20,528 nucleotides of DNA from UBA1381 sp964399965 (GTDB lineage: Bacteria > Bacillota > Clostridia > UBA1381), in the NCBI GenBank assembly GCA_964399965.1, contig CAYNRX010000041.1:1-20528 (forward strand), given 5' to 3'. Position numbers and translations under genes: made by a program. The notes under the pieces are model-generated. The model made no database searches. It worked only from the letters and a program-made list of their open reading frames with translations, and was not told the origin of the DNA. Shown piece by piece: positions 1-13,360 of this stretch (positions are counted from its first letter, which is position 1; each line of letters begins with the position of its first letter).

Positions 1-60
1 TTTTATTTTCTTCATTAGCCAGAAATCAATTGCGAAAAGGTTTCGCAATTGACTAGGGAG
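1..60 (-). repeat. Palindromic repeat copy A (left window edge)
   Basis: Positions 26-52 form a palindrome with 12-base arms (core CAATTGCGAAA, centre AGG, then TTTCGCAATTG). On its left, positions 1-25 read as the reverse complement of the tail TGGCTAA-n-GAAGAAAATAAA that follows the palindrome in the copy at the right window edge, with about 22 of 24 positions matching. This copy is therefore inverted relative to the copies at 4332 and 20475. It is cut by the window edge, so its full length is unknown. It lies directly upstream of the GDP-mannose operon, and its right edge supplies the AGGGAG ribosome site of a possible mini-ORF at 66. Confidence 0.85.
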
Positions 61-65
61 AAATA

Positions 66-92
66 ATGCAAAAGAGGTGTATATCAACATGA
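66..92 (+). CDS. Possible 8-codon leader ORF overlapping the manC-like start
   Basis: An ATG at 66 follows a good ribosome site (AGGGAG at 55-60, 5-base spacer). It opens a reading frame of eight residues, MQKRCIST, whose TGA at 90-92 overlaps the ATG of the next gene as ATGA. The ribosome site of the next gene (AAGAGGTG, 72-79) lies inside this mini-ORF. That layout would allow translational coupling or leader-peptide control, but such short frames also arise by chance. No conservation evidence is available here, so this is a low-confidence call. Confidence 0.25.
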   Translation: MQKRCIST

Positions 93-1405
93 ATATAGTT
101 TTACTGTCCGGCGGCTCCGGCAAGCGTCTGTGGCCATTGTCCAACGATATCCGTTCCAAGCAGTTTATCAAGCTGTTCAAGAGGGAGGACGGTACGTATG
201 AATCCATGGTGCAGCGAGTATACCGGCAGATTAAGAAGGTGGATTCCGATGCTACGGTAACAATTGCCACCAGCAAAACGCAGGTGTCGGCCATCCATAA
301 CCAGCTGGGCGAGGATGTGGGGATAAGCGTGGAGCCTTGCCGCCGCGATACCTTTGCCGCGATCGTTCTTTCGACTGCCTATCTGGCGGATGTGAAAGGA
401 GTCGACCCGGAAGAGGCGGTAGTCGTCTGCCCGGTAGACCCCTATGTGGAGGACGATTATTTCCGGGCCCTGAAGGAGCTGGCCGCTCTGGCCGCTAAGG
501 GAGAGGCGAATCTGGCGCTGATGGGGATCGAACCGACATACCCGTCTGAAAAATACGGCTATATCATCCCCGAAAGCGGTGACCGGACGGCGGCGGTAGA
601 GACGTTTAAGGAAAAGCCGTACGCCGAGGTCGCCAGGGAATACATTGCCCGGGGAGCGCTCTGGAATGGCGGCGTATTTGCCTATAAGCTCAAATACGTG
701 CTGGATATAGCTCATAGGCTGATCGATTTTACGGATTATTATGACCTGCTTGAAAAGTATGATACGCTGGAAAAGATATCCTTTGACTATGCAGTCGTGG
801 AAAAGGAAGAAAATATCTTGGTTCAGCGTTTTGGCGGGCAGTGGAAGGATCTGGGCACCTGGAATACCCTGACCGAGACCATAACAGAGCCGGTGATCGG
901 CAAGGGAGAGCTGGACGATACCTGCTCCGGCGTGAGCATCATCAATGAGATGGACGTTCCGGTGCTGGCCATGGGTCTGCACGATGTGGTGATCTCCGCT
1001 TCTCCGGAGGGGATATTGGTTTCCGATAAGGAACAGAGCAGCTATATCAAGCCCTTTGTCGATAAATTTGAGCAGCAGGTGATGTTTGCCGAAAAAAGCT
1101 GGGGCAGCTTCAAGGTCATTGATGTGGAGACAGAATCCCTGACGATCAAGGTGACGCTGAACGCCGGCCACCGGATGAATTACCACAGCCACAAAAACCG
1201 CGATGAGGTCTGGGTAGTGATAGCGGGCGAAGGCAAGACCGTGGTGGACGGCATGGAGCAGAGAGTGAAGGCCGGGGATGTTATCACTATGGCGGCCGGA
1301 TGCCGTCATACGGTGACGGCAGAGACGGAGCTGAAGCTCATAGAAGTACAGCTGGGAGCGGATATCAACGTTTACGATAAGCAGATATATCCGCTTGAGT
1401 ATTGA
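89..1405 (+). CDS. manC: Mannose-1-phosphate guanylyltransferase / mannose-6-phosphate isomerase (type II, bifunctional)
   Basis: This 438-residue protein makes GDP-mannose from mannose-1-phosphate and GTP. Its C-terminal cupin domain is expected to interconvert fructose-6-P and mannose-6-P. The nucleotidyltransferase signature GGSGKRLWPLS lies at residues 8-18, FKEKP at 173-177 and ALWNGGVFAYK at 190-200. The cupin spans about 340-422, with likely metal ligands in YHSH (365-368), E373 and H407. I chose ATG 89 over an in-frame GTG at 77 because AAGAGGTG (72-79) sits 9 bases before ATG 89 and overlaps the GTG. It is the first gene of a three-gene set; the next gene starts about 20 bp after its stop. 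The family's usual PADH-like segment reads PVDP here (115-118). The family is secure, while isomerase activity is inferred. Confidence 0.9.
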   Translation: MNIVLLSGGSGKRLWPLSNDIRSKQFIKLFKREDGTYESMVQRVYRQIKKVDSDATVTIATSKTQVSAIHNQLGEDVGISVEPCRRDTFAAIVLSTAYLADVKGVDPEEAVVVCPVDPYVEDDYFRALKELAALAAKGEANLALMGIEPTYPSEKYGYIIPESGDRTAAVETFKEKPYAEVAREYIARGALWNGGVFAYKLKYVLDIAHRLIDFTDYYDLLEKYDTLEKISFDYAVVEKEENILVQRFGGQWKDLGTWNTLTETITEPVIGKGELDDTCSGVSIINEMDVPVLAMGLHDVVISASPEGILVSDKEQSSYIKPFVDKFEQQVMFAEKSWGSFKVIDVETESLTIKVTLNAGHRMNYHSHKNRDEVWVVIAGEGKTVVDGMEQRVKAGDVITMAAGCRHTVTAETELKLIEVQLGADINVYDKQIYPLEY

Positions 1406-1425
1406 ACAGGAACGGTGCGGTGAAG

Positions 1426-2412
1426 ATGGAAACAGGCAATAAACCGCTGCTGCTGCGCCCTTCCGGCAAGGATTACCTCTGGGGCGGCAGGCGGCTCAAC
1501 GATGAATTTGGCAAGGATATCGATATGGATCCCCTGGCCGAGACCTGGGAATGCTCCACGCATCCTGACGGGCCCAGCTATGTAGTGGGCGGAGATTTCG
1601 CGGGAGCAAAGCTGGGAGACGTTTTAAAGCAGCATCCGGAATATCTGGGAGAGCGTCATAAGGGAGAGGAGACTCTGCCGATCCTCATAAAATTTATAGA
1701 CGCGAAAAAGGATCTCTCCGTGCAGGTGCATCCCACGGACGAATACGCGAAAGAGCATGAAAACGGCCAGCTCGGCAAGACTGAGATGTGGTACGTGCTG
1801 GACGCCGGCAAGGGGGCAAGTCTTGTCTACGGCTTAAACCGCGACTGCACCAAGGAGGAGCTAAGACGGGAGATTACCGCGGGCACGGTCGCCAGATACC
1901 TGCAAAGGGTGCCCGTCCATAAGGACGACCTGTTCTTTATCCCGGCAGGGACTATCCACGCTATCGGAGCGGGCGTGCTGGTGGCGGAAATTCAGGAAAG
2001 CTCCAATCTGACCTATCGGCTTTACGATTATGACCGCACGGATAAGGACGGGAATAAGCGGGAGCTTCATATAGATAAGGCTCTGGAGGTTGCAGACCTC
2101 AATAGCAGCGCCAAGCCGCGCCAGCCCATGCGCGTGCTGCGGTACCGCCGGGGGATGGCGTCGGAGCTTTTGAGCCGCTGTAAGTATTTTGAGGTTCACC
2201 GGATGCTGGTAAACACAGAACGCCGCCAGAAGGTGGATTACCGGGCGGACGGATTATCGTTTTGCGTGCTGCTGTGCGTGGACGGCTGCGGGACTATCTC
2301 CTATGAGGGAGGGGAGATAGAGTTTTATAAGGGCGACTGTATCTTTGTCCCGGCCGCATCCGCTGTTATGACCATCCACGCAAGGGCGCAGTTTCTGGAT
2401 ATAAAAGGATGA
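1426..2412 (+). CDS. manA: Class I mannose-6-phosphate isomerase (Firmicutes ManA type)
   Basis: This cytosolic zinc enzyme of 328 residues interconverts fructose-6-phosphate and mannose-6-phosphate. It resembles Bacillus ManA/Pmi along its whole length, starting with a YLWGG block near the N-terminus. The zinc site is visible: QVH at residues 100-102, E120 in LGKTE and H178 in AGTIHAIG. The substrate-side motif TYRLYDYDR lies at about 196-204. The start is uncertain. ATG 1426 fits the family's N-terminus, but GTG 1420 has the better-placed ribosome site (AGGAAC at 1408-1413), and a TTG at 1402 would overlap the previous stop. It lies between the GDP-mannose pyrophosphorylase and a hexose-phosphate mutase, so it probably feeds GDP-mannose synthesis. 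The preceding gene also carries an isomerase domain, so the operon seems to encode this activity twice. Confidence 0.9.
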   Translation: METGNKPLLLRPSGKDYLWGGRRLNDEFGKDIDMDPLAETWECSTHPDGPSYVVGGDFAGAKLGDVLKQHPEYLGERHKGEETLPILIKFIDAKKDLSVQVHPTDEYAKEHENGQLGKTEMWYVLDAGKGASLVYGLNRDCTKEELRREITAGTVARYLQRVPVHKDDLFFIPAGTIHAIGAGVLVAEIQESSNLTYRLYDYDRTDKDGNKRELHIDKALEVADLNSSAKPRQPMRVLRYRRGMASELLSRCKYFEVHRMLVNTERRQKVDYRADGLSFCVLLCVDGCGTISYEGGEIEFYKGDCIFVPAASAVMTIHARAQFLDIKG

Positions 2413-2425
2413 GGGAGGATAGAGC

Positions 2426-4099
2426 ATGGACGTAAAACAGGAATATGAACGGTGGCTGGAAAATACCGCCGGGGATATAAAAGAAGAGCTAAAGCAGATG
2501 GATGAGACGCAGATAGAGGACGCTTTCTATCGGGATCTGGCTTTTGGAACCGGGGGCTTGCGCGGTGTGATCGGAGCGGGCACGAACCGCATGAACGTTT
2601 ACACCGTGGCCAAGGCCTCCCAGGGGCTGGCGGATTATCTGAAAAAGAGCTTTGATGTGCCCTCGGCGGTGATCGGCTATGACAGCAGGATCAAAAGCGA
2701 ACTGTTCGCCAGGGTAACCGCAGGGGTGCTGGCGGCTAACGGAGTGCGGGTGCATATCTGGCCGGAGCTTCTGCCGGTGCCCACGGTGTCGTTTGCCGTA
2801 AGATATTTAAAGGCCTCCGCCGGGGTGATGATAACCGCGTCCCACAATCCGTCCAAGTATAACGGCTATAAGGTGTACGGGGCGGACGGCTGCCAGATAA
2901 CGACCGAGGCTGCGGGGGCGATCCTGGCGGAGATCGAAAAGCTGGATATCTTCAACGAGGTAAAGACCGGGGATTTTGACAAAAGCCTTGCTGACGGCAG
3001 CATCAGCTATATCCCGGAGGAGGTCTGCACCGCCTTTGTGGAAGCCGTAAAGAGCCAGTCCGTATTGTTTGGAGAAGAGGTAAATAAAAATGTCGCCATC
3101 GTTTACAGCCCGCTTAACGGTTCGGGATTAAAGCCGGTGACGAGAACATTGCGGGAGATGGGCTATACCAATATCACGGTGGTAAAGGAGCAGGAGCTGC
3201 CCGATGGCAATTTTCCCACCTGCCCCTATCCCAATCCGGAGATAAAAGAGGCGATGGCTCTGGGCATGGAATATGCCAAAAAATACAACGCCGACCTCCT
3301 GCTGGCCACCGATCCCGACTGCGACCGCGTGGGGATCGCCGTGAGGAATAGGGCCGGGGGATATGAGCTGCTCAGCGGCAATCAGGTGGGCGTTCTCCTG
3401 CTTGATTATATCTGCGCCCGGCGGAAAAAGTGCGGCCGCCTGCCCGCCGACCCGGTCATGATAAAAACCATCGTGACGACGGATATGGGCGAGAGGATCG
3501 CCGCGCATTACGGGCTTCGCACGATCAATGTGCTGACCGGATTCAAGTTTATCGGCGAGCAGATAGGAAGGCTTGAGGAGCAGGGGAAGGAAGAGTCCTA
3601 TGTTTTCGGCTTTGAGGAAAGCTATGGCTATCTGACCGGCTCCTATGTGCGCGATAAGGACGGAGTGGGCGGCGCGTATATGATCTGCGAGATGACAGGC
3701 TACTATGCGGCGCGCGGCGTCAGCCTGCTTGACAGGCTGGAGGAGCTGTACGGGGAATACGGCTATTGTTTGGATACGCTCTACAGCTATCAGTTTGAGG
3801 GCAGCGCGGGCTTAGAAAGGATGCATGGGATAATGCGGTCGCTGCGCGGCGGTATCGGGGAGCTTGGCGGCAGGAAGGTCGTGAAGCTTTTGGATTATGC
3901 TTTAGGGCTTGATGGCCTGCCGAGATCCGATGTGCTGAAAATTTTGCTGGAGGACGGCAGCTGGGTCGTTGTCCGTCCTTCCGGGACCGAGCCGAAGCTG
4001 AAGATATATATCGGCGTCTCCTCCAGGGATAAGGCAGAGGCGGAAGCGGCCGAAAGAGCGATTAAAAGCAGCGCGGAAAATCTTATATTTTCTCCGTGA
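2426..4099 (+). CDS. Phosphohexomutase (phosphomannomutase/phosphoglucomutase, PgcA-like)
   Basis: A 557-residue alpha-D-phosphohexomutase that moves the phosphate between C6 and C1 of a hexose. The four classical sites are all present: the phosphoserine loop TASHNP at 137-142 (catalytic Ser139), the magnesium loop DPDCDR at 296-301, the sugar-binding loop GFEESYGYL at 395-403 and the phosphate-binding RPSGTEPK at 517-524. ATG 2426 follows GGGAGGA with a normal spacer, 13 bp after the previous stop. With its neighbours it completes the route from fructose-6-P through mannose-6-P and mannose-1-P to GDP-mannose. By length and the KYNGYKVYG block it resembles the Bacillus PgcA group, which acts on glucose, so it may serve glucose-1-P as well. 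Substrate preference cannot be read from the sequence. Confidence 0.92.
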   Translation: MDVKQEYERWLENTAGDIKEELKQMDETQIEDAFYRDLAFGTGGLRGVIGAGTNRMNVYTVAKASQGLADYLKKSFDVPSAVIGYDSRIKSELFARVTAGVLAANGVRVHIWPELLPVPTVSFAVRYLKASAGVMITASHNPSKYNGYKVYGADGCQITTEAAGAILAEIEKLDIFNEVKTGDFDKSLADGSISYIPEEVCTAFVEAVKSQSVLFGEEVNKNVAIVYSPLNGSGLKPVTRTLREMGYTNITVVKEQELPDGNFPTCPYPNPEIKEAMALGMEYAKKYNADLLLATDPDCDRVGIAVRNRAGGYELLSGNQVGVLLLDYICARRKKCGRLPADPVMIKTIVTTDMGERIAAHYGLRTINVLTGFKFIGEQIGRLEEQGKEESYVFGFEESYGYLTGSYVRDKDGVGGAYMICEMTGYYAARGVSLLDRLEELYGEYGYCLDTLYSYQFEGSAGLERMHGIMRSLRGGIGELGGRKVVKLLDYALGLDGLPRSDVLKILLEDGSWVVVRPSGTEPKLKIYIGVSSRDKAEAEAAERAIKSSAENLIFSP

Positions 4100-4110
4100 T
4101 GTCAGCATAC

Positions 4111-4146
4111 AAAAATCACCGTCTTATGCAGGCGGTGATTTTTTTT
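4111..4146 (+). terminator. Rho-independent terminator of the GDP-mannose operon
   Basis: The arms AAAAATCACCG (4111-4121) and CGGTGATTTTT (4133-4143) pair perfectly and run into a T tract. The A-run on the left means it could also stop transcription arriving on the opposite strand. It starts 11 bp after the phosphohexomutase stop. Confidence 0.93.
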
Positions 4147-4166
4147 AAAATTTTTCCCAAAACCCC

Positions 4167-4195
4167 TTGACAAACGGCCGTTTTTGGAGTATTAT
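4167..4195 (+). promoter_or_regulatory. Sigma-A promoter for rpoBC
   Basis: A consensus TTGACA (4167-4172) is separated by 17 bp from TATTAT (4190-4195). An overlapping TATAAT at 4193-4198 would give a 20-bp spacer. Transcription should start near 4202, leaving a 5' leader of about 440 nt before the rpoB start codon. No other promoter this strong was seen between the preceding terminator and rpoB. Confidence 0.85.
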
Positions 4196-4331
4196 AATAT
4201 ACTGTACTATAGTCTTAAAATGACGGCAGTATCCCCTTTATCTAATGCTATCATTGTATGTATCATACCATACATTTATGCAAAAATCAAGAGGGCGGGC
4301 GAAATTTCCTCACCCTGCCGTCCCAGCGAAA

Positions 4332-4385
4332 GGTCAATTGCGAAACCTTTTCGCAATTGTTCTCTTGCTAAAGAAGAAAATGAAA
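4332..4385 (+). repeat. Palindromic repeat copy B (in the rpoB leader)
   Basis: The arms CAATTGCGAAA (4335-4345) and TTTCGCAATTG (4349-4359) flank a CCT centre. The tail TTGCTAAAGAAGAAAATGAAA follows at 4365-4385 and matches the tail of the right-edge copy with a few changes. Unlike the other full copies, its left flank is the 12-bp direct repeat rather than a TTAGTC-like sequence. Confidence 0.85.
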
Positions 4386-4430
4386 GTTCCGTTGATTGGC
4401 GGTCTTGCGACCGCTGAAACTTTCATTTTC
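4376..4430. repeat. Nested hairpin in the rpoB-leader insert
   Basis: The outer arms GAAAATGAAAGTT (4376-4388) and AACTTTCATTTTC (4418-4430) pair over 13 bp without mismatch. Inside is a second perfect stem, GCGGTC (4399-4404) with GACCGC (4409-4414), closed by the loop TTGC. The outer arm overlaps the tail of palindromic repeat copy B. Confidence 0.75.
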
Positions 4431-4431
4431 G

Positions 4432-4527
4432 CAAATTCTGACGCATTTTCAGCATTTTTGCTCCGCAAAAATCGGCAGTGCGCTGCCGACCGCGCCGTCT
4501 TGCGCGGTGCGTAGTCGTCAGAATTTG
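4432..4527. repeat. Four-way-junction-like set of perfect stems
   Basis: A closing stem of 12 bp (CAAATTCTGACG 4432-4443 with CGTCAGAATTTG 4516-4527) encloses three hairpins that follow one another with no bases between them. They are ATTTTTGC 4454-4461 / GCAAAAAT 4465-4472, CGGCAG 4473-4478 / CTGCCG 4483-4488, and ACCGCGC 4489-4495 / GCGCGGT 4502-4508. All arms are perfect. As RNA this would fold as a compact branched structure, and as DNA it could extrude cruciforms. No T tract follows, so it is not an intrinsic terminator. Confidence 0.7.
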
Positions 4528-4535
4528 ATTAAAAT

Positions 4536-4554
4536 TCGAGGGTTGCACCCTCGA
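4536..4554. repeat. Hairpin in the rpoB-leader insert
   Basis: TCGAGGGT (4536-4543) pairs with ACCCTCGA (4547-4554) around a three-base loop, TGC. An alternative weaker pairing, GAATTT 4521-4526 with AAATTC 4532-4537, overlaps it and the closing stem of the preceding junction. The two folds are mutually exclusive on paper. Confidence 0.7.
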
Positions 4555-4573
4555 GCTCCCCAAGAACAAGGAA

Positions 4574-4606
4574 ATAATTGCAAAACGCTTTGCGTTTTGC
4601 AATTAT
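4574..4606. repeat. Terminal palindrome of the rpoB-leader insert
   Basis: ATAATTGCAAAACGC (4574-4588) and its exact complement at 4592-4606 form a 15-bp stem with a TTT loop. It resembles the CAATTGCGAAA palindromes in its outer half (AATTGC-R-AAA) but differs in the centre. It ends 3 bases before the second copy of the 12-bp direct repeat, and 20 bases before the rpoB ribosome site. Confidence 0.8.
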
Positions 4607-4642
4607 ATAGTCCCAGCGAAAATAACGAGGTGATTTTTTAGA

Positions 4643-8725
<4,083 letters not shown>

Positions 8726-8730
8726 TATAA

Positions 8731-8766
8731 CGGCCGCTGCCGGGAGCCGATCCCGGCGGCCGGCCG
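8731..8766 (+). other. GC-rich hairpin in the rpoB-rpoC spacer
   Basis: GCCGGGA (8739-8745) pairs with TCCCGGC (8751-8757) over a GCCGA loop. The stem extends outward through CGGCCGC (8731-8737), with one G-T pair and one bulged C, to 8766. That gives about 15 pairs right after the rpoB stop. No T tract follows, so it is more likely a pause, RNA-processing or stability element than a terminator. Its function is inferred. Confidence 0.6.
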
Positions 8767-8782
8767 CAAATAAAAGTGCATT

Positions 8783-8841
8783 GCAGAATATTTTGCGCCA
8801 TTACGCCCGCTGATGGAGCGTAAAATGATAAACAATTCTGC
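8783..8841 (+). other. Second hairpin before the rpoC start
   Basis: GCAGAAT (8783-8789) can pair with ATTCTGC (8835-8841) around an inner stem TTACGC (8801-8806) / GCGTAA (8818-8823). It ends 26 bases before the rpoC ATG and just upstream of the AGAAAGG that may serve as ribosome site. It could affect rpoC translation or mRNA processing, but loops this large also occur by chance. Confidence 0.35.
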
Positions 8842-8867
8842 GGGCAGAAAGGCTACGGAACTTTTTA

Positions 8868-12599
<3,732 letters not shown>

Positions 12600-12605
12600 A
12601 TTAGT

Positions 12606-12646
12606 GCCCCTGAATGCAATGACGCATTCGGGGCTTCTCTTTTTTT
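12606..12646 (+). terminator. Rho-independent terminator after rpoC
   Basis: GCCCC-T-GAATGC (12606-12617, with T12611 bulged) pairs with GCATTCGGGGC (12624-12634) around an AATGAC loop. The sequence TTCTCTTTTTTT follows. It lies 7 bp after the rpoC stop and closes the rpoBC unit. Confidence 0.92.
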
Positions 12647-12705
12647 GCGCCGGGATTCTGCCCGGAGGTTTATTCCGGCCGTTTTGCGGAACAATATATA
12701 AAAGG

Positions 12706-12727
12706 CCGGCGCTTTATCCGGCGCCGG
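12706..12727 (+). other. Hairpin in the 5' region of the small helical-protein gene
   Basis: CCGGCGC (12706-12712) pairs with GCGCCGG (12721-12727) around an 8-base loop. It ends 11 bases before the AGGAGGG ribosome site of the next gene, so it could act as a 5' stability or control element. No convincing sigma-A promoter was seen between the rpoC terminator and this gene. Confidence 0.4.
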
Positions 12728-12751
12728 ATACGCAAAAAAGGAGGGTCATCG

Positions 12752-13177
12752 ATGATAAACGACGATACCGAGCTGCTTAAAAAGATACACAGGAATTGCA
12801 CCGATGCGGCGGATGCGGCGTCCATGCTGCTGCCAAGGACGGCGGATGCGGGGATGAAACGGTTTTTGATGGGGATCTCCCGGCGGTACAGCGACCTGGG
12901 GCACGAAGCATACCTGCGGCTGCAAACGATGCGCGCCCTACCGGAGGAAGGGGTGTTCTCCCATCTGGGCACCTGGACGGCCGTTACCATGTCCACCATC
13001 ACCAACAAAAGCGCCGCCCGCATAGCATCCACGCTTTCAGAAGCGGCCGAGGCAGGGATATTGGAGATAACGCACGCGCTGAACTCCGCCTCCTTCTCTC
13101 CCCATACCGAAGAGCTTGCCCGCCGTCTTATAAGTTTGGAGGACGAGACGCTTTATTCCCTGCGCGGCTGGCTTTAG
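12752..13177 (+). CDS. Conserved helical protein of unknown function (ferritin-like fold suspected)
   Basis: This cytosolic protein of 141 residues has no signal peptide or membrane segment. It appears to be all-helical, with amphipathic stretches at about 1-58 and 90-141. The two parts are separated by a linker that contains GVFSHLGTWTAV. From memory, its layout (DDTELLKKI start, a central glycine-containing linker, a middle block ending in NKSAARIA, and a terminal LEDETLYSLRGWL) matches a small uncharacterised family common in Clostridia that resembles ferritin-like four-helix bundles. I see no obvious di-iron EXXH pair, so metal binding is not supported. ATG 12752 follows AGGAGGG (12739-12745) at an ideal distance. 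It sits alone between the rpoC terminator and the next promoter, so it is probably monocistronic. I assign no function. Confidence 0.8.
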   Translation: MINDDTELLKKIHRNCTDAADAASMLLPRTADAGMKRFLMGISRRYSDLGHEAYLRLQTMRALPEEGVFSHLGTWTAVTMSTITNKSAARIASTLSEAAEAGILEITHALNSASFSPHTEELARRLISLEDETLYSLRGWL

Positions 13178-13209
13178 CGAATTTTCGCCCTGTCTGCCGA
13201 AAAAAATCA

Positions 13210-13238
13210 TTTACTTTTTCCCCCGCAGATGGTATAAT
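13210..13238 (+). promoter_or_regulatory. Extended -10 sigma-A promoter for the PsiE-like/truA/hemA operon
   Basis: TTTACT (13210-13215) and a perfect TATAAT (13233-13238) are 17 bp apart, with TG at 13230-13231 giving an extended -10 element. The start site should be near 13245, leaving a leader of about 115 nt that contains a decayed palindromic repeat. Confidence 0.8.
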
Positions 13239-13303
13239 AGAAAAAAGCGGTATGCGGCCGCCGCAGCCGGAAGCGGAAGGCCGAAAATACGTAAGAATAT
13301 TAG

Positions 13304-13334
13304 ATGATTGAAAAATCTTTTCGCAATTGACTAA
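13304..13334 (-). repeat. Decayed palindromic repeat copy C
   Basis: The right half TTTTCGCAATTGACTAA (13318-13334) matches the family, including the TTAGTC flank seen at the right-edge copy when read in reverse. The left arm is degraded to GATGATTGAAAAATC. It lies 27 bp before the start codon of the PsiE-like gene, inside its mRNA leader. The recognisable tail is missing. Confidence 0.65.
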
Positions 13335-13360
13335 CAGAAGAATACCATAAGGGGGATACC

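Larger units (their letters stand above)
4320..4621. mobile_element. Candidate non-autonomous insert (MITE-like) flanked by a 12-bp direct repeat
   Basis: GTCCCAGCGAAA occurs exactly at 4320-4331 and again at 4610-4621, and not at the other repeat copies. Between the two lie 278 bp that begin with the window's palindromic repeat (4335-4359) and end with a related palindrome (arms ATAATTGCAAAACGC 4574-4588 and its complement 4592-4606). Both ends read inward as AATTGC-R-AAA, a loose terminal inverted repeat. Removing the insert and one flank restores a normal leader running straight into the rpoB ribosome site. The block encodes no credible protein. Insertion with target-site duplication is the simplest reading. 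A 12-bp duplication is long for many elements, so duplication by slippage or recombination is the alternative. Confidence 0.55.
4202..4642 (+). other. Long rpoB 5' leader, about 440 nt, mostly hairpins
   Basis: This gene-free stretch lies between the promoter and rpoB. The first part (about 4202-4319) shows only weak pairing, such as TGTATG 4255-4260 with CATACA 4269-4274. From 4332 to 4609 it is a dense series of perfect inverted repeats, described separately. The final 21 bases before the start codon carry the rpoB ribosome site GAGGTGA (4627-4633). The open frames crossing this stretch have no ribosome site or protein-like composition, so I treat it as non-coding. Confidence 0.7.

Noticed and set aside
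49..54. Outward-facing promoters provided by the repeat (TTGACT at 49-54 and 13327-13332)
   Set aside because: At 16-18 bp downstream there is no TATAAT-like sequence in either case; the positions read AAGAGG and GGGGGA.
101..1309. Long antisense open frame under the manC-like gene (402 residues), and similar antisense frames under rpoB, rpoC and the DUF5711-like gene
   Set aside because: They mirror the codon bias of the real genes. They are rich in His, Leu and Arg or Ser, without recognisable motifs or ribosome sites.
4335..4359. The palindromic repeat acting as a rho-independent terminator
   Set aside because: No copy is followed by a T tract, and the stem is AT-rich at its base.
4184..4641. 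Three overlapping forward open frames (77-89 residues) in the rpoB leader
   Set aside because: They lack ribosome sites and run through perfect hairpins. Their translations are low in protein-like features, and their length is explained by stop-poor repeat sequence.
12682..12700. Sigma-A promoter with TATATA before the gene at 12752
   Set aside because: No acceptable -35 element or extended -10 TG accompanies it at a proper distance.
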